Both the position numbers and the translations under genes were made by a program. The notes under the pieces were generated by a model that searched no databases, was not told the origin of the DNA, and saw nothing but the letters and a program-made list of their open reading frames with translations. This document shows positions 27,088 to 38,381 of a DNA stretch of 64,000 nt, piece by piece. Each line of letters starts with the position of its first letter. Position 1 is the first letter of the stretch. Origin of the DNA: Numida meleagris (Eukaryota > Chordata > Aves > Galliformes > Numididae); contig NC_034410.1 in the NCBI RefSeq assembly GCF_002078875.1, forward strand, positions 96,525,292-96,589,291, given 5' to 3'.

Positions 27088-29553
27088 GTGAGGAAGCCCC
27101 ATATGAGTGATCCAGGCCTCCTCTCCCCTGTGCAGAAATGAAGAAAAGTAATCACGAGTCCCTAAATAATTTGGAAATCCACTATAAATGCAGATTGTTA
27201 GCAGATACAGCTGGTGCACATGTTCAGAAATATTCAGACTATTGGGTTCTTTATGTTAGTTGACGGTCAATGCAAGTGAAATTTCAAATGGCTTCTCCTT
27301 TGTGCCTGATTTTTCCACCATCGAGATGAATTCCACAAACGTGTGGCTGCTAGTTTAGTTGCATGCCTGAATTTCAAGGCCAGGAGTGAAAGACCCAGTA
27401 TTCATACACTCACATTACCCATAACTATTTAAACGAGTAACCCACAGTAGCAGGGAAACTGCAGTTCCAAAGAAAGGCCATGTCAAGGAAAAGTTCATGC
27501 CTCCATGGTGTAGGTCTCAGGAATGTTTGTTTCATGTAAGTACAGAGGGAGCTTAGCTGGTTCCTTTATTCTGGGAGAGTCCCCACACATCCAAAAAGAA
27601 TGCAAAAAAACAGATAAATCCACCATTTGTTTGACTAAAATTTCTGACTCTTAAAATCATTTAAGCTTCAGCTCAAATTAAACTTGCAAATTCTGGATTC
27701 CTTATAACCACTGTAAAGATTGCAACCATATGCTTGCTTATTTTGCCAATTTGAAAAAGAAATTAAGCATTCTTTTGAGTGACCCAACCAGTCAGAAGTT
27801 GTCCATCTGCGATGAAATGGCTGTATTTTTAAGTGTTACTGACACATTACTACTTTGATTATAATCCCATTTCTTAATTGCACTTACTTTCCAAGTATGT
27901 CAATTAGATTAACTCAGAAGCGAAGTGGACACGAATCTCGTAGATAGGCTTTCTCAGTATGGCTTACTTTTCTGCCATGAATGCAGCATCACCAGAGGCT
28001 TCAGAAGGCTGGAAATAATAATCCCATTCTACGTTGACCATCCATCATACTGCATTTTTTCACTCTGCAACAGGATTGCTCTGCATTAGATGTAGCACAG
28101 AACTTGAAGTCTACGCTTGCATGTGTGTGCTAGTGCCATGTAGCAAAATAACTACCAACAACTTTATGAGTGCTGTTCTCTTGTTTAATTTTCTCTGTCT
28201 CCTCACATTGAGTGGTATGCTTAAGTTCTTTGGCTCTCAGAGTCTCTGAGCTGTTCTGTAACAGTGTTAAAGGTGCCTGAACTAATCTCATACAGACAAA
28301 TAATATGCCCCTGGGTGATCTTGATATGATATTTTAATGAAAACAGTATTTTGCAGTGCAAGACAAATGCTTTGATACAATGCTTTTGAAAAGTAGCTAA
28401 TTTGTTTTAAATATAGCATTGTATTACAAATTTAATACTCTCTGAGGGCTTTATGGATTCGTGTTGGAAAGCAAGAACAATTTCCTGAAGCCAAATTCCT
28501 GGCATGTGTATGAGGTGCAGTACAATTCACTGCATATTTATTTTGCACATGCAGTATGCAGTTTGTGAAAGGCAGGATCTTAAAACACCGTGCAGTGTTC
28601 AATCCTGTAAGAGAACACACCACAATAAATTAGAGTTGTGATAAGCCATTTTAGAGGGTGGTGATGCTATGGAAGTGTTCAATCATGAGGCCAATAACGG
28701 GGGTGGAATTATGGGCAAAAGGAAACAGTATTGCTGTATGATCTGCTTTTTAGAGAGAATCATAGAATCACAGAATGGCCTGGGTTGAAAAGGACCTCAA
28801 ACATCATCTAGTTTCAACCCCCCTGCCATGGGCAGGATCGCCAACCACTAGACCAGGCTGCCCAGAGCCACGTCCAGCCTGGCCTTGAATGCCTCCAGGG
28901 ATGGGGCATCCACAACCTCTCTGGGCAACAAAGGATAAAGCAAAACCATTTTTGGTCTCAGAAGCTAAGAAAGGGAAGGATCCTACATCAACACTGTCAA
29001 GACTTTAGAAACAGCAACAAAGATTGAGGCATTATTCAAATACAGTTGGTGCAGCATTCACCATGAACAGATTGGATCAAACCTGTGAACAAGTCTTAGC
29101 AACACTGTACGTGAGGTACAAAATGACTGTGGAGTACTGCAGTAACAGTCCTATTGATTGTATGTGTCAGCTGCTGGGAAATGAATATTTTTTTATTATT
29201 ATTTATAATAGTTTGCAGCATCTCAAGCTCCATGATGGAAATTCTGCCTTAATGAAGTTTGTGATAAAATGTTTTGGAAAGAAAAATGCAAGAAAACTGG
29301 TCATTCCCAATATCATGGAGTTTGGGTTGGGTATATACATACTTGATGTGGGTTCATTTGGCACTTTTCTGTGTAGTTGCCAAAATTCAGTGCCTGTGCA
29401 GGTTTGGCAAAAAAATCTCAAAATAATTGGCCCAATGATAGGTAACAAATGACAGCAGGAAACCGGAGTCCTTAAGATTCATTCACCCATCAAATCATAC
29501 CAAGTGTTTCATTGATAGAAAAGACATTACCATGTTGCTGTTTGCTTTTGCAG
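27088..29553 (+). other. PIEZO2: PIEZO2 intron 14
   Basis: This 2.5-kb intron contains an antisense CR1 fragment. A 142-codon open frame just before the next exon (from about 29024) has no recognisable domain or splice logic and is treated as chance. The acceptor is tgtttgcttttgcag. Confidence 0.92.
28758..28929 (-). mobile_element. CR1 LINE fragment, 3' end, antisense
   Basis: The + strand starts 'aatcatagaatcacagaatg' (reverse-complement 3' repeat). It continues with 'caacccccctgccatgggca' and 'ctagaccaggctgcccagag', then 'cctccagggatggggcatcc', ending near 'ctctgggcaac'. It is a clear avian CR1 3' segment, 5'-truncated at about 170 nt, of a different subgroup from the copies at 3001 and 13771. 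Confidence 0.95.
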
Positions 29554-29742
29554 AGATATCCCCAACCAAGAGGCCAGAAGAAAAAGAAAGTTGTGAAGTA
29601 TGGAATGGGTGGCATGATTATCGTCTTGCTGATTTGTATTGTCTGGTTCCCACTGCTCTTCATGTCTTTAATCAAATCTGTTGCAGGCATCACCAACAAG
29701 CCTCTAGATGTATCAATCACAATAACTCTAGGAGGTTATCAG
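29554..29742 (+). CDS. PIEZO2: PIEZO2 exon O (window exon 15): anchor tail and outer pore helix
   Basis: The exon encodes residues 861-923: [20 protein letters not shown], the outer pore helix [20 protein letters not shown], then [20 protein letters not shown] at the base of the extracellular cap. The KKKK cluster marks the cytosolic membrane border. Compared with the mammalian protein, the helix is essentially identical while the AGITNKP turn differs. Both ends are phase 0 (63 codons), with donor GTAAAA. Confidence 0.98.
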
Positions 29743-30176
29743 GTAAAAAAGAAGACAGACCAAAAGAAATCTGTTTTTGCACTGTATTTCCTTGCACTGT
29801 TCCTTGTTCCCTGCATTGAATTTTCTGACTGAAACTCTTCTGGCTTATGCAAGAGATAAAACAAACTCCCACGAGTGATCCCTTTTAGAATCAGTTCATC
29901 ATTGATGTAAAATATTATCTTCACTTGCCAGTTAAAAGCAGAACCTACTGGCAGTTTAATTTGAATAAATTATCCTACATCAGGGAGACTCAGGTAACTG
30001 CCTGCAGGTCCCCATGGTGAATGTGAGATAATTAAGTGGAGGTAGCTTGCTTCTTAGCAGAATAAATTCATAGCTTTCTGTTGAATTGATGGACTGTCAT
30101 GCACAGGATGCTGTACTGTGTGTGTAGCAGATGATGTGAAGTAAATGTGACAAGTGTGTGTTCTTTTGTTTCCCAG
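29743..30176 (+). other. PIEZO2: PIEZO2 intron 15
   Basis: This 434-nt GT-AG intron has no recognisable repeat. The acceptor is tgttcttttgtttcccag. Confidence 0.95.
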
Positions 30177-30269
30177 CCTATTTTTACAATGAGTGCTCAG
30201 CAGAGTCAGCTCAAGGATTTGAATCAGACTGGTTTCAGTGCGTTTCTGGGAAGCTATAGGGGTAACACT
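30177..30269 (+). CDS. PIEZO2: PIEZO2 exon P (window exon 16): extracellular cap, first part
   Basis: The exon encodes residues 924-954: PIFTMSAQQSQLKDLNQTGF, then SAFLGSYRGNT. PIFTMSAQQSQLK is conserved in PIEZO2; the rest is divergent. NQT is a potential N-glycosylation sequon on the extracellular side. The exon is phase 0 at both ends with a consensus GTAAGT donor, so skipping would keep frame but would remove a cap strand. Confidence 0.96.
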
Positions 30270-31582
30270 GTAAGTGAAATGTAGACTACCTCATTGCTTT
30301 AAAATGTATGCATGTTTCTATGGGGGACTTGTTGTGAGGTTGTGGTCAGTGGTCAGCAGCACTGCCATCATTTGGAAGCTGTGTACATAAAGGCACATTA
30401 GTAAAGGTTTGGTCAGACCATTTGTCAAGATGGGGCTGCGTTATGAAGAGACAAATTCCCATTAATCAAAACATCTTTGCACAAAGTTGTGGAAGACAGA
30501 AGTCCTAGTTTTCCTGTCACCTGAATAGAAACCTTCCTTCTGAAGGACACAAATGTGTTCTGGGGACACAATACTTTTGGCACTCTTAAGCCACACACTC
30601 CTTCCTGCAGTGCACTTGGCTTTCACCTTCCAGTGGGGAGATGTGATGCTGTCACAATAAAGTGTGTATGGCCTGGAAAAGTTTTGGCATTAGAATATCT
30701 TAGTTTAAACACAGTCTCCCTATTTCATGGTGAACTGTGCCCAAAGTTGCCTCAACTTTCTGTAGCAAAAAAGACTGGTATTTTGCAGAAACTGTTGTGT
30801 TACTAAAGTGAATGTATTTTGATCCAATACCACTTTAAGAGAAGTGCTTCCTTCTAGCCCATTCAAGAATTAACATTTTTTAATACTAGATGCTTCCAAA
30901 TAGCTCAGGAGTTGTAACAGTAATATTGTAATCGTGATCTACTTTGAAAGTCAATGGTTTCAAGTTGCCTTATCAATTGCAGACATCTTTCCATGCTGAA
31001 AGATGCTTAACAAAAGACAGAGTACAATTTTAATAAAAATATGAAAACTAATAAGAGATGCCAGGTGTCTTGTGCCTCCTGATTATGTCTGCCATTCCAC
31101 AGCAGTAAGGCTTGGCACTATGTTTGCACAGTTGTTTATATTTTGTGCTGATCACTGGTACTGTTTGGAGTTTCAGTGAAGCTGTGTGAAATATCAGAGG
31201 CACACGTCAAACTGGTCTGGACTGAAAGCAGCATAGCCTACTGGATCCAGACATATAGAAGGGGATATTAGAAATTATTCAAGAGAAAATGTACTCTACA
31301 GAGTATACCTGAGGAACATTCAAATTCATTTTGGCCAACTTGGTCATTGTATTTATTCTGTGAACTGCAGGGCTGTTATTGTTTTGCCTTCCGGGGTTGG
31401 CTATGCTTTGTCTATTTCCCTTCTCATCTAAGGTCCCAACGGGTACCTACAGAGCAATCCATGTAAATGAATGCACTTCTGATTAATCAAGTATTTATAA
31501 TTCTATCTGATCAGGAAATGTGGTTGTATGTCTTGTGAATGTCAAGGCATTGAAAGTTTATTTTCCTTTTCCGCAACTACAG
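30270..31582 (+). other. PIEZO2: PIEZO2 intron 16
   Basis: This 1.3-kb intron is AT-rich with no recognised repeat. The acceptor is ttttccttttccgcaactacag. Confidence 0.94.
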
Positions 31583-31755
31583 GCTGCTTTGCAGTTTCTA
31601 GAGGGCTATGGAAAAGAAGATATAACCCTCGCAGATCTAGAAGGGAATTCAAACTCCTTATGGACCATCAGCCCTCCAAGTAGAGAGAAAATGATACAGG
31701 GACTGCTGGATTTTTCAGCTGAGTTCACTGTAGTTCTTTCATGGAGCATTCAAAG
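31583..31755 (+). CDS. PIEZO2: PIEZO2 exon Q (window exon 17): extracellular cap, core
   Basis: The exon encodes residues 955-1011: AALQFLEGYGKEDITLADLE, GNSNSLWTISPPSREKMIQG, then LLDFSAEFTVVLSWSIQR. The LEGNSNSLWTISPPS block is nearly invariant in PIEZO2. The LLDFSAEFTVVLSW stretch corresponds to the more variable DPNSSFSVVFSW of mammals. The donor is GTAACC and two bases of an Arg codon are carried over. Confidence 0.97.
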
Positions 31756-33290
31756 GTAACCAATACGACTGCTGTAAGTCTGATGGGTCATTTGCAAAGC
31801 TTTCCTTGAACAGAACAATTCCACACTGCACGTTTTTGCTTAGTTTTTCAGCAGATTCTATTGTATTGCAAATAAAACTTTAAAAAGTAAGAGGGAGAGA
31901 GGCAGCGGTGACCTTTGTTATACAGGAATTCTCAAGAAATAAATAGAGAAATGGAGTCACTTCCAAGTAGATGATTTAAAAAAGCAGGGAACAGTTTTCA
32001 GTGGGACTTGAGGGGGAGGAGGGAAAAGTGAAAACACTTCAGTTTGTTTTAGATGGAGATGTTCAAATAAACTTTGCCTCGAACAACAACCTTGTAATCA
32101 TTTATGGGAACTGAAGATTTAGACATAGTCAAGGCAGAAAACCAAAGAGGAAATAGAAACACCCTCTTTTTAAAGGAATCTCAAACTGATAGAAGACTAT
32201 TTTTTAAATACACGTGTACTTGGAGATATTGTTCTGCTACTTGGCACAGATCCACTTTGTTGAGACTTTTACCTATTTACTTGTGGTTATTTGGCCTCAG
32301 TGAAATACTGCTTTACAATAAAGTTTTTGCAAGAGCCGGCCTAAAAATATGCAGTAGTTGGATGCAGGCTGAAGCATACCAAGTCACCAGGATGGCTTCT
32401 TGGCTACTGACTGCCACCTTGGACCGCTGGGCTAAATTGGAAATGAACTGCCCTGGTATCTACATGGGGTTTTTATTGGAAGTAGACATTTGGTTATTAT
32501 AACAATCTCTGGCAAAAGACCGTGCTCAAGAACAGGTCAGCTGAATCACACTGGGAGCTCTGAATATACTGGGTCAGTCCTTTCACAGTCAAAACTAGGC
32601 TTGTAACAAATCTGCAGTCTTAATTCAACTTTACATGACCCTCCTTATTTTCCTGGAAGCATGCAGTATTAAGCCAGTGAATTACATTCCTCATCCATTT
32701 CTAAACCTTATATTAATTTGTAATGCCTCTACTCAGTTTGCCAGTATACTTGCATAACTACAAACATTCATACACAGGATTTGAAAGAGACCTTTTTTAC
32801 CCTCAAATTATATCCTGTGGATTATACTGCAACCATAAATGACTGAAAGTGGTAAAGACTTACCACGGTGACCTCCCGGTTTTATTCTGTAAAGGGAAAC
32901 TGCTGTCTTTCACCTAGGCCAGGAGACCACAAGCAGCTGTACCATGATCTCTTGTTTCACTCAGACAGCATACACACTTTCTGCCCTTGCCCATCATCTG
33001 CTGGGGGAACTTTTCTTCAGTCCCCAGCAGCCCAGGGCTTGTCGTGCCTTCCTGCTGCATCCCAACCACAGGGCATGACACAAGGCAGTGTGCAGAAGCT
33101 GATCCTTGTCCAGCTATGTTCTCATCTCATGTAGAGGGTGCACGATGCTTGCTATTTAGCAAAGGTTGGAATGGACAGGGTCATTGTGGTCAGACTAGTT
33201 AGATAGTCAGCCCTAGTGTTCAGTGAACAAGTGTTCAGTTTCTGCTCCCAGTGTAGGTTGACTATGTCTCTTACTTTTTACTTAAAACAG
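31756..33290 (+). other. PIEZO2: PIEZO2 intron 17
   Basis: This 1.5-kb intron holds no repeat that I recognise. A 132-codon open frame near 32104 has no similarity or splice context. The acceptor tract (ctcttactttttacttaaaacag) is moderate. Confidence 0.93.
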
Positions 33291-33407
33291 AAATCTCACT
33301 CTTGGTGCCAAAGCAGAAATAGCATCAGATAAACTTACCTTTGGCCTACCAGAGAAAACCAGAAGAGATATTGCTACAATGATGTCTGGAAAGCCATTGG
33401 AAAAGGT
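33291..33407 (+). CDS. PIEZO2: PIEZO2 exon R (window exon 18): extracellular cap, variable part
   Basis: The exon encodes residues 1012-1050: NLTLGAKAEIASDKLTFGLP, then EKTRRDIATMMSGKPLEK plus two bases of a Val codon. NLT is a potential N-glycosylation sequon formed at the exon junction. The donor is the GTAAGT at 33408. The GT two bases upstream (GTGTAA) would break the reading frame into the next exon, so it is rejected. The segment is shorter than the mammalian counterpart as I recall it. Confidence 0.95.
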
Positions 33408-35696
33408 GTAAGTTATCTTCCTTTGCCTGTTACATGCAAACCTACTTCTTTTAATTCTAATTTCTTAAGGAGGCAAGTCTTGTGCAGACATATTATTTGT
33501 CTGCCCATATATCCACACAGAATCACAGAACTGCAGGGGTTTGGAAGGGACCTCAAGAGATCACTCAGTCCAACCCTCCTGCTAAAGCAGGTACCCTACA
33601 GTAGGTCACACAGGTGGATGTCCAGCCAGATCTTGAATATCTCCATAGAAGGAGACTCCATAACCTCTCTGGGCAGCCTATTCCAGTGCTCTGTCACCCT
33701 TACTGTAATGTTCTTCCACATATTTGTATGGAACTACCTATGTTCAAATTTTAGGCAGTTAGTCCTTCCTCACTGTTTGCAGAACTCCAAGAGTCTTTGG
33801 ATTTTTCCTGATCTTTTGGGTTTTAAGACCCTTCTGCAACCACAACTCTAAGCTTAGACATACTGTAAAGTATCAGGAAGTTCTCCAAGATCAACCACCT
33901 CTAAAAAGCTTTGTAGTCTTACTCACAGAAGCCAAAAGCATTGAGGTCACAGAATAATAACACTGCCTTAAAGTTCAAAGCTTATTTGTTTGTAGTAAAA
34001 GAAGGCCAAGAAGTCTGTGAACACTGGAACTCTACCAACAAACGTGGTGAAGCTATTAGTTTTTTTTTTCTTTGATTTATTGGATAAGCACAAGTTCATT
34101 ACAGTATATTCACAGTTAAACTCTACTCTGAGTTACTTGAGTTCAACTTGATTTGAGGAAGTCATACTGATGAATGTTTTGTTCTAAATAACCATCCAAA
34201 CTGCATTCCTCATTGTTATTCTTGAATGGCACTAGATTGGAAAGGAAGTGTTAAATCACTGCGATCAAAGGGTAACATCTGCAGTCACTTTTGACATCAG
34301 ATCTTTTCCTGTGATGAAAAGGCATAAGAACATTCTCTTCATCTGAATATCAAACATTATTGTATGTATGTAGCCTTATAACATTAACAGCAGTGATGCC
34401 TCTCAAGTTTGAACACAGTCTGACTCTTCCCCTTCTGCCTGCTGACTGGGATTTACGTTGTAGAAGTAGTCTCTAAATGTCGCTGGGCCAATGCATTAGC
34501 CCTGAAGGCCACCTGATCTGATTTATGGCCACAGGAATTGTAAATTTAAAGTTGAGGCCAGCTGGAGAGTGAAAACTCTGATTGGTTCATCTCTCTTAGA
34601 ACGTGGAAGTAAGATGTACAGCAGCTTTCACTTTCTGCACCCATGCACACTTGTACTCCAAAAGAGACTGAAAAGACTGCTGCTGCACATCTGATCATCA
34701 CATTTAAAATAGATTTTTTATTTTTTTAGCCCCATGAAGATACAGAAATATTTCCTAGGGCTATGTAATGCCAAAGAGGGTAGGTTTTCCTCCTTTGTGG
34801 GAAGATGTAATTCATCTGTAATTCTCTCTTCGCAGAAGCCTAGCAGTGACATAGAAGATAGAGCTGCATTCGCCTGTGTTGCAATAATATTGTTGATTTG
34901 AGTATTTTTAACTTTGTCACAAAGAAATAAATGTTTGCAGCAGCTGACAGCCATGTGACAAGTTCTGCAAGGAGTCTTCTGCCACAGCTCTGTTGGAACA
35001 GCTTGGCTGCTGAGCTCCTACCTGCCCCCTAGGCCTGATCACAAAGAATTTTTCACTCACTTGGGTGGAAGTTTAGGGCAGCATCTCTGCTTTTAATGAA
35101 TTTTTTAATTCTCTCTGGATGCTGGTAATTTATCCCACTTAAGGTGATTCAATTTTGAGTCCAATGGGGAACTTCCACAAACATCTTTCCTTTTAATTTG
35201 AAATCCTCCAGATTATACAAACTATGAAAGTATTTCCCAATAAAAGATTATAGGAAGAATTCTTACTCTTCAGATATTATTATTTATACATTTTGTAATT
35301 CTGAAGTAATAAATATTCTCTCTACATATTTTCCTAGCTAGTTTATTACTGGTGATGTGTTGCCTTTCTTTGTTCTGCGTATATAGCTGACTATAAAAGC
35401 AGCTTTGTTAAAAGGGTGAACAAAATATAAATTCTGCATTCCTTGCAAACACATATGCCCCAGGTGTGTGGGATTCATGGCGTGTGAAAGGGGACATTAT
35501 GGATGGAGCTCCCTGCTGAAGCACTGACAGAATATAGTTAATAAATCCAGCTAACTTTCAGATGTGACATCTGAACACTATAAAATCAGAGCTTAAGCCA
35601 AGAATTACTGGGAACTGTGTATAGCCTTGTTAGGTATTTCTAAATTATTTTAGAGGTATAAAAATATGAAATATTTGCTTTCTCATTTTTTTCCAG
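33408..35696 (+). other. PIEZO2: PIEZO2 intron 18
   Basis: This 2.3-kb intron contains an antisense CR1 fragment close to its 5' end. The rest is unique AT-rich DNA. The acceptor is tttctcatttttttccag. Confidence 0.93.
33519..33780 (-). mobile_element. CR1 LINE fragment, antisense
   Basis: Reverse-complement CR1 landmarks are 'agaatcacagaactgcaggg', 'ctcagtccaaccctcctgct', 'taacctctctgggcagccta' and 'ttccagtgctctgtcaccct', ending in 'gttagtccttcctcactgtt'. It lacks the perfect 3' octamer and has indels, so it is moderately old. Confidence 0.92.
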
Positions 35697-35776
35697 AACA
35701 TTAGAGACAGTGTATCCATACTACATCAAGGCTCCTAGTGATTCTCTGGCAAAACCCATAAAGCAGCTATTGACAG
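35697..35776 (+). CDS. PIEZO2: PIEZO2 exon S (window exon 19): extracellular cap
   Basis: The 80-nt exon encodes residues 1051-1077: V|TLETVYPYYIKAPSDSLAK then PIKQLLT. The YPYYxKAPSDS and KPIKQLL motifs are PIEZO2-typical. The donor is GTATGT; one base of the next Asp codon is carried over. Confidence 0.97.
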
Positions 35777-37065
35777 GTATGTATCCAGGCCATGGAAAAC
35801 AGAGTACAGTTGAAAAAAGTGCAGCACTCAAACTTGCACATTTGCTAACTGTTATGGGGCACCTTAGACTGAAATACTCTTACAGTTGTTTCTACCTGGT
35901 GTCTACAGGCTTGGGGAGAGACAAGAGTACAAGGCAGAAAATGCATTTGGATATACCTTAGCTTTGTATTTAACAGCAAGGAGTCTACAGATTAAAAGTA
36001 CTGTGCTTTTCCTTCAAGTCTGCTTTCAGAAACTGCTTTCCCTTCTATTCTAAGAAAATGTTGACAAGTTTCACCTCTGCATCTCTTTAATACTTTACTG
36101 CAAATACTAGCACTGCATGTCTGCAAATGTAATGAGCTTGAATAATGACATTGAACGATTGTTTTTAGTTCCTCCCTTCTTATTGACTTCAAAGAATACA
36201 ATTTAGATAAATAATTGAATTTCAAAGTACCCAATCAGAATGTCTATAGATATTCATAGACGTGCCAAGTACATACATGTGTACATACATACATATGTAA
36301 AACCTGTTGGATTGGAAAAGTAGAAGTCTTTAACTAAGAATGCCTTTCTCAACAGAGGTTAAATTTGACTCGCAGACATTTTCTTGCTCATTGTGTAGTG
36401 CATTACTGTTCAAGGTTGAGTGAGCATGTTTTGAAAAATGATTCTTGAGACTGAGTCTAGCTTTATGTGTAGCAATGTTACCAGTGCTTCACTGTCGTTA
36501 GTCAATAAGTGTCCTAAAAACACTTCTTGCTTTGGGATTCTTACAATGGACTTTAATGCATACACTGCTAATGTAGGGTACCCAGAAAGCAGAAGTGCCA
36601 GAGTTTGACTCCTGTCTATGTGATCAATATGCATAATAGCACAGTATGCTTTTTTTGACATAAAAAAATGTATCTTTTATACCAAAAAGTAAGTGGTAGT
36701 TTCACTTAGACATATAGAAGCTGACTATTATCCCTCCAAGTAAAATGTGCTTCTTTAGACCTAAAATGTAGACATACTTCTTGTTATCAATGCATCGGCT
36801 TGAAAATATTTGAATGACTTGACAGGTATACAAAAGAAAATGTAGTTGATGTCAGATATTTTATTTATTTAATGCTCATTTATGTAAGATTAGTGGAAGG
36901 AAAACCATAGCAGTCTAGATAGATGGTACTTTTGTACAGAAGTACTGCAAAAGGGATTGTTACTGATCCATTATTTTGTCACGCAAGTTATCAAAGCATC
37001 TAATAGTAATCAGTTTGACTTTTGCAGTTCTTGGTACATCTATTAACATTTCCTTTTTTCGATAG
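35777..37065 (+). other. PIEZO2: PIEZO2 intron 19
   Basis: This 1.3-kb intron is AT-rich with a short TACATACATACATATG stretch near 36284 and no recognised mobile element. The acceptor is cattttccttttttcgatag-like (tttccttttttcgatag). Confidence 0.92.
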
Positions 37066-37246
37066 ACTGCAGATGGGAAAATATTACAGTTTCCCTGGTC
37101 AAAAATGTGTCTGAAGAGGGAGTTCGTGAGTGGTGGGTTTTGAATCAGCTTGGGAAAAGATACAAAACGTCTGAAGAGAGCCTTGAACTCTTCATATTCA
37201 GTGATAAAGTCAGTCCACCAAGCCTTGGATTCTTGGCTGGATATGG
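37066..37246 (+). CDS. PIEZO2: PIEZO2 exon T (window exon 20): end of cap and start of inner pore helix
   Basis: The exon encodes residues 1078-1137: DCRWENITVSLVKNVSEEGV, REWWVLNQLGKRYKTSEESL, then ELFIFSDKVSPPSLGFLAGYG. NIT and NVS are two potential N-glycosylation sequons. The EWWVLN core and FSDKVSPPSLGFLAGYG are conserved; the first 25 residues are not, and include a Cys I do not recall in mammalian PIEZO2. The donor GTAAGA splits a Gly codon. Confidence 0.97.
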
Positions 37247-38128
37247 GTAAGAAGGAATCTTCACATAAAATTAAAATAATGTAGATAAGATAGAAGGTGA
37301 CTTCATTTGCTTTGTGGGTGTACGTTATTTCCTTTTTGTTGTTCTAATGTTTGAAAAAAAGACTTCTCTGAGAATTCTAATTTCACATCTACTACTCTTA
37401 TCTACAGAATACTTTGTATTTTTAAGGAACGATGTGCCCTCTCATATCCACTCTCCAGTGGGAAAAAAAGGCAAAAGAAGTACCCTTTGCACCAGTTTCC
37501 TGTTCAAATGAAATCATTCAAAATATGCTCATTTAACTAAAAGCCAAGTTCTGCCCAAACTGATCAGTTTTGGCAACCTTCCCAATCTCGTGCTAGTAGC
37601 CAAGACTCCATGTCTGAAGCTGTTACAAAATACAGCTCTGCAAACGGAGGAAGTGAGGAGACTGTGCCTCCCAAGAGAGACGCCCTTCCGGCATCCTTTG
37701 GAGAACTCCTCATAGCAGCTTTATCATGCAAGTTCAGGCAATTGTTATTCTGTCACCACTTATGCACACTTTAAGAAAAAGAATTCGACATGAAATCTGA
37801 CAGATCACTTGCATTTAGTAGCCAGAGGTTGTGAGATTTCCCTACAGCTTCCAAGCTGTAGCAGACAAGATGCAGGACTACCATCATAATTGACTGGGGA
37901 TAAATCATGTAATCCAGCAGTTTCAGTTGTGTATGTTCTCAGCTTTCTGTTGTGTTGGAAGAGATCTTATTTTCTTTCATCCTACAGCACAGAAGATACA
38001 GGATCCTAAATAGACATTAATGTTCACTCTGCTGACAGACTATAGTTAACCATGTAGATGAGCTCTCTCTGATTTGTATGATCCTCTTTCAAGGCACTGC
38101 TTGAACTTTTTCCGTTCTTTCTTTCCAG
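37247..38128 (+). other. PIEZO2: PIEZO2 intron 20 (last intron)
   Basis: This 882-nt GT-AG intron has no recognised repeat. The acceptor tract is tttttccgttctttctttccag. Confidence 0.95.
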
Positions 38129-38381
38129 CATCATGGGACTATACGCATCAGTCGTCCTGGTGATAGGGAAGTTCGTCCGTGAGTTTTTCAGTGGGATCTC
38201 TCACTCCATCATGTTTGAAGAGCTACCCAATGTAGACCGAATCTTGAAGTTGTGTACTGACATTTTCTTAGTACGAGAGACTGGAGAACTGGAACTAGAA
38301 GAAGATCTGTATGCCAAACTAATCTTTCTGTATCGCTCACCAGAGACTATGATCAAGTGGACTAGGGAAAAAACTAATTGA
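38129..38381 (+). CDS. PIEZO2: PIEZO2 exon U (last coding exon): inner pore helix and C-terminal domain
   Basis: The exon encodes residues 1138-1221 and the TGA stop. It starts GIMGLYASVVLVIGKFVREF, the inner pore helix, then FSGISHSIMFEELPNVDRIL, the cytosolic constriction region. The C-terminal domain follows, including VRETGELELEEDLYAKLIFL, and ends TMIKWTREKTN. The M-F and E-E of SIMFEEL correspond to PIEZO1 residues known to line the intracellular pore neck. The exon is essentially identical to mammalian PIEZO2 and is the strongest single piece of evidence for the identity of the gene. Confidence 0.99.

Noticed and set aside
29024..29452. 142-codon frame in intron 14
   Set aside because: No recognisable domain, and it ends 100 nt before exon 15. 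A chance frame or an unrecognised old insertion is possible, but unsupported.
32104..32502. 132-codon frame in intron 17
   Set aside because: No similarity or splice logic; probably chance.
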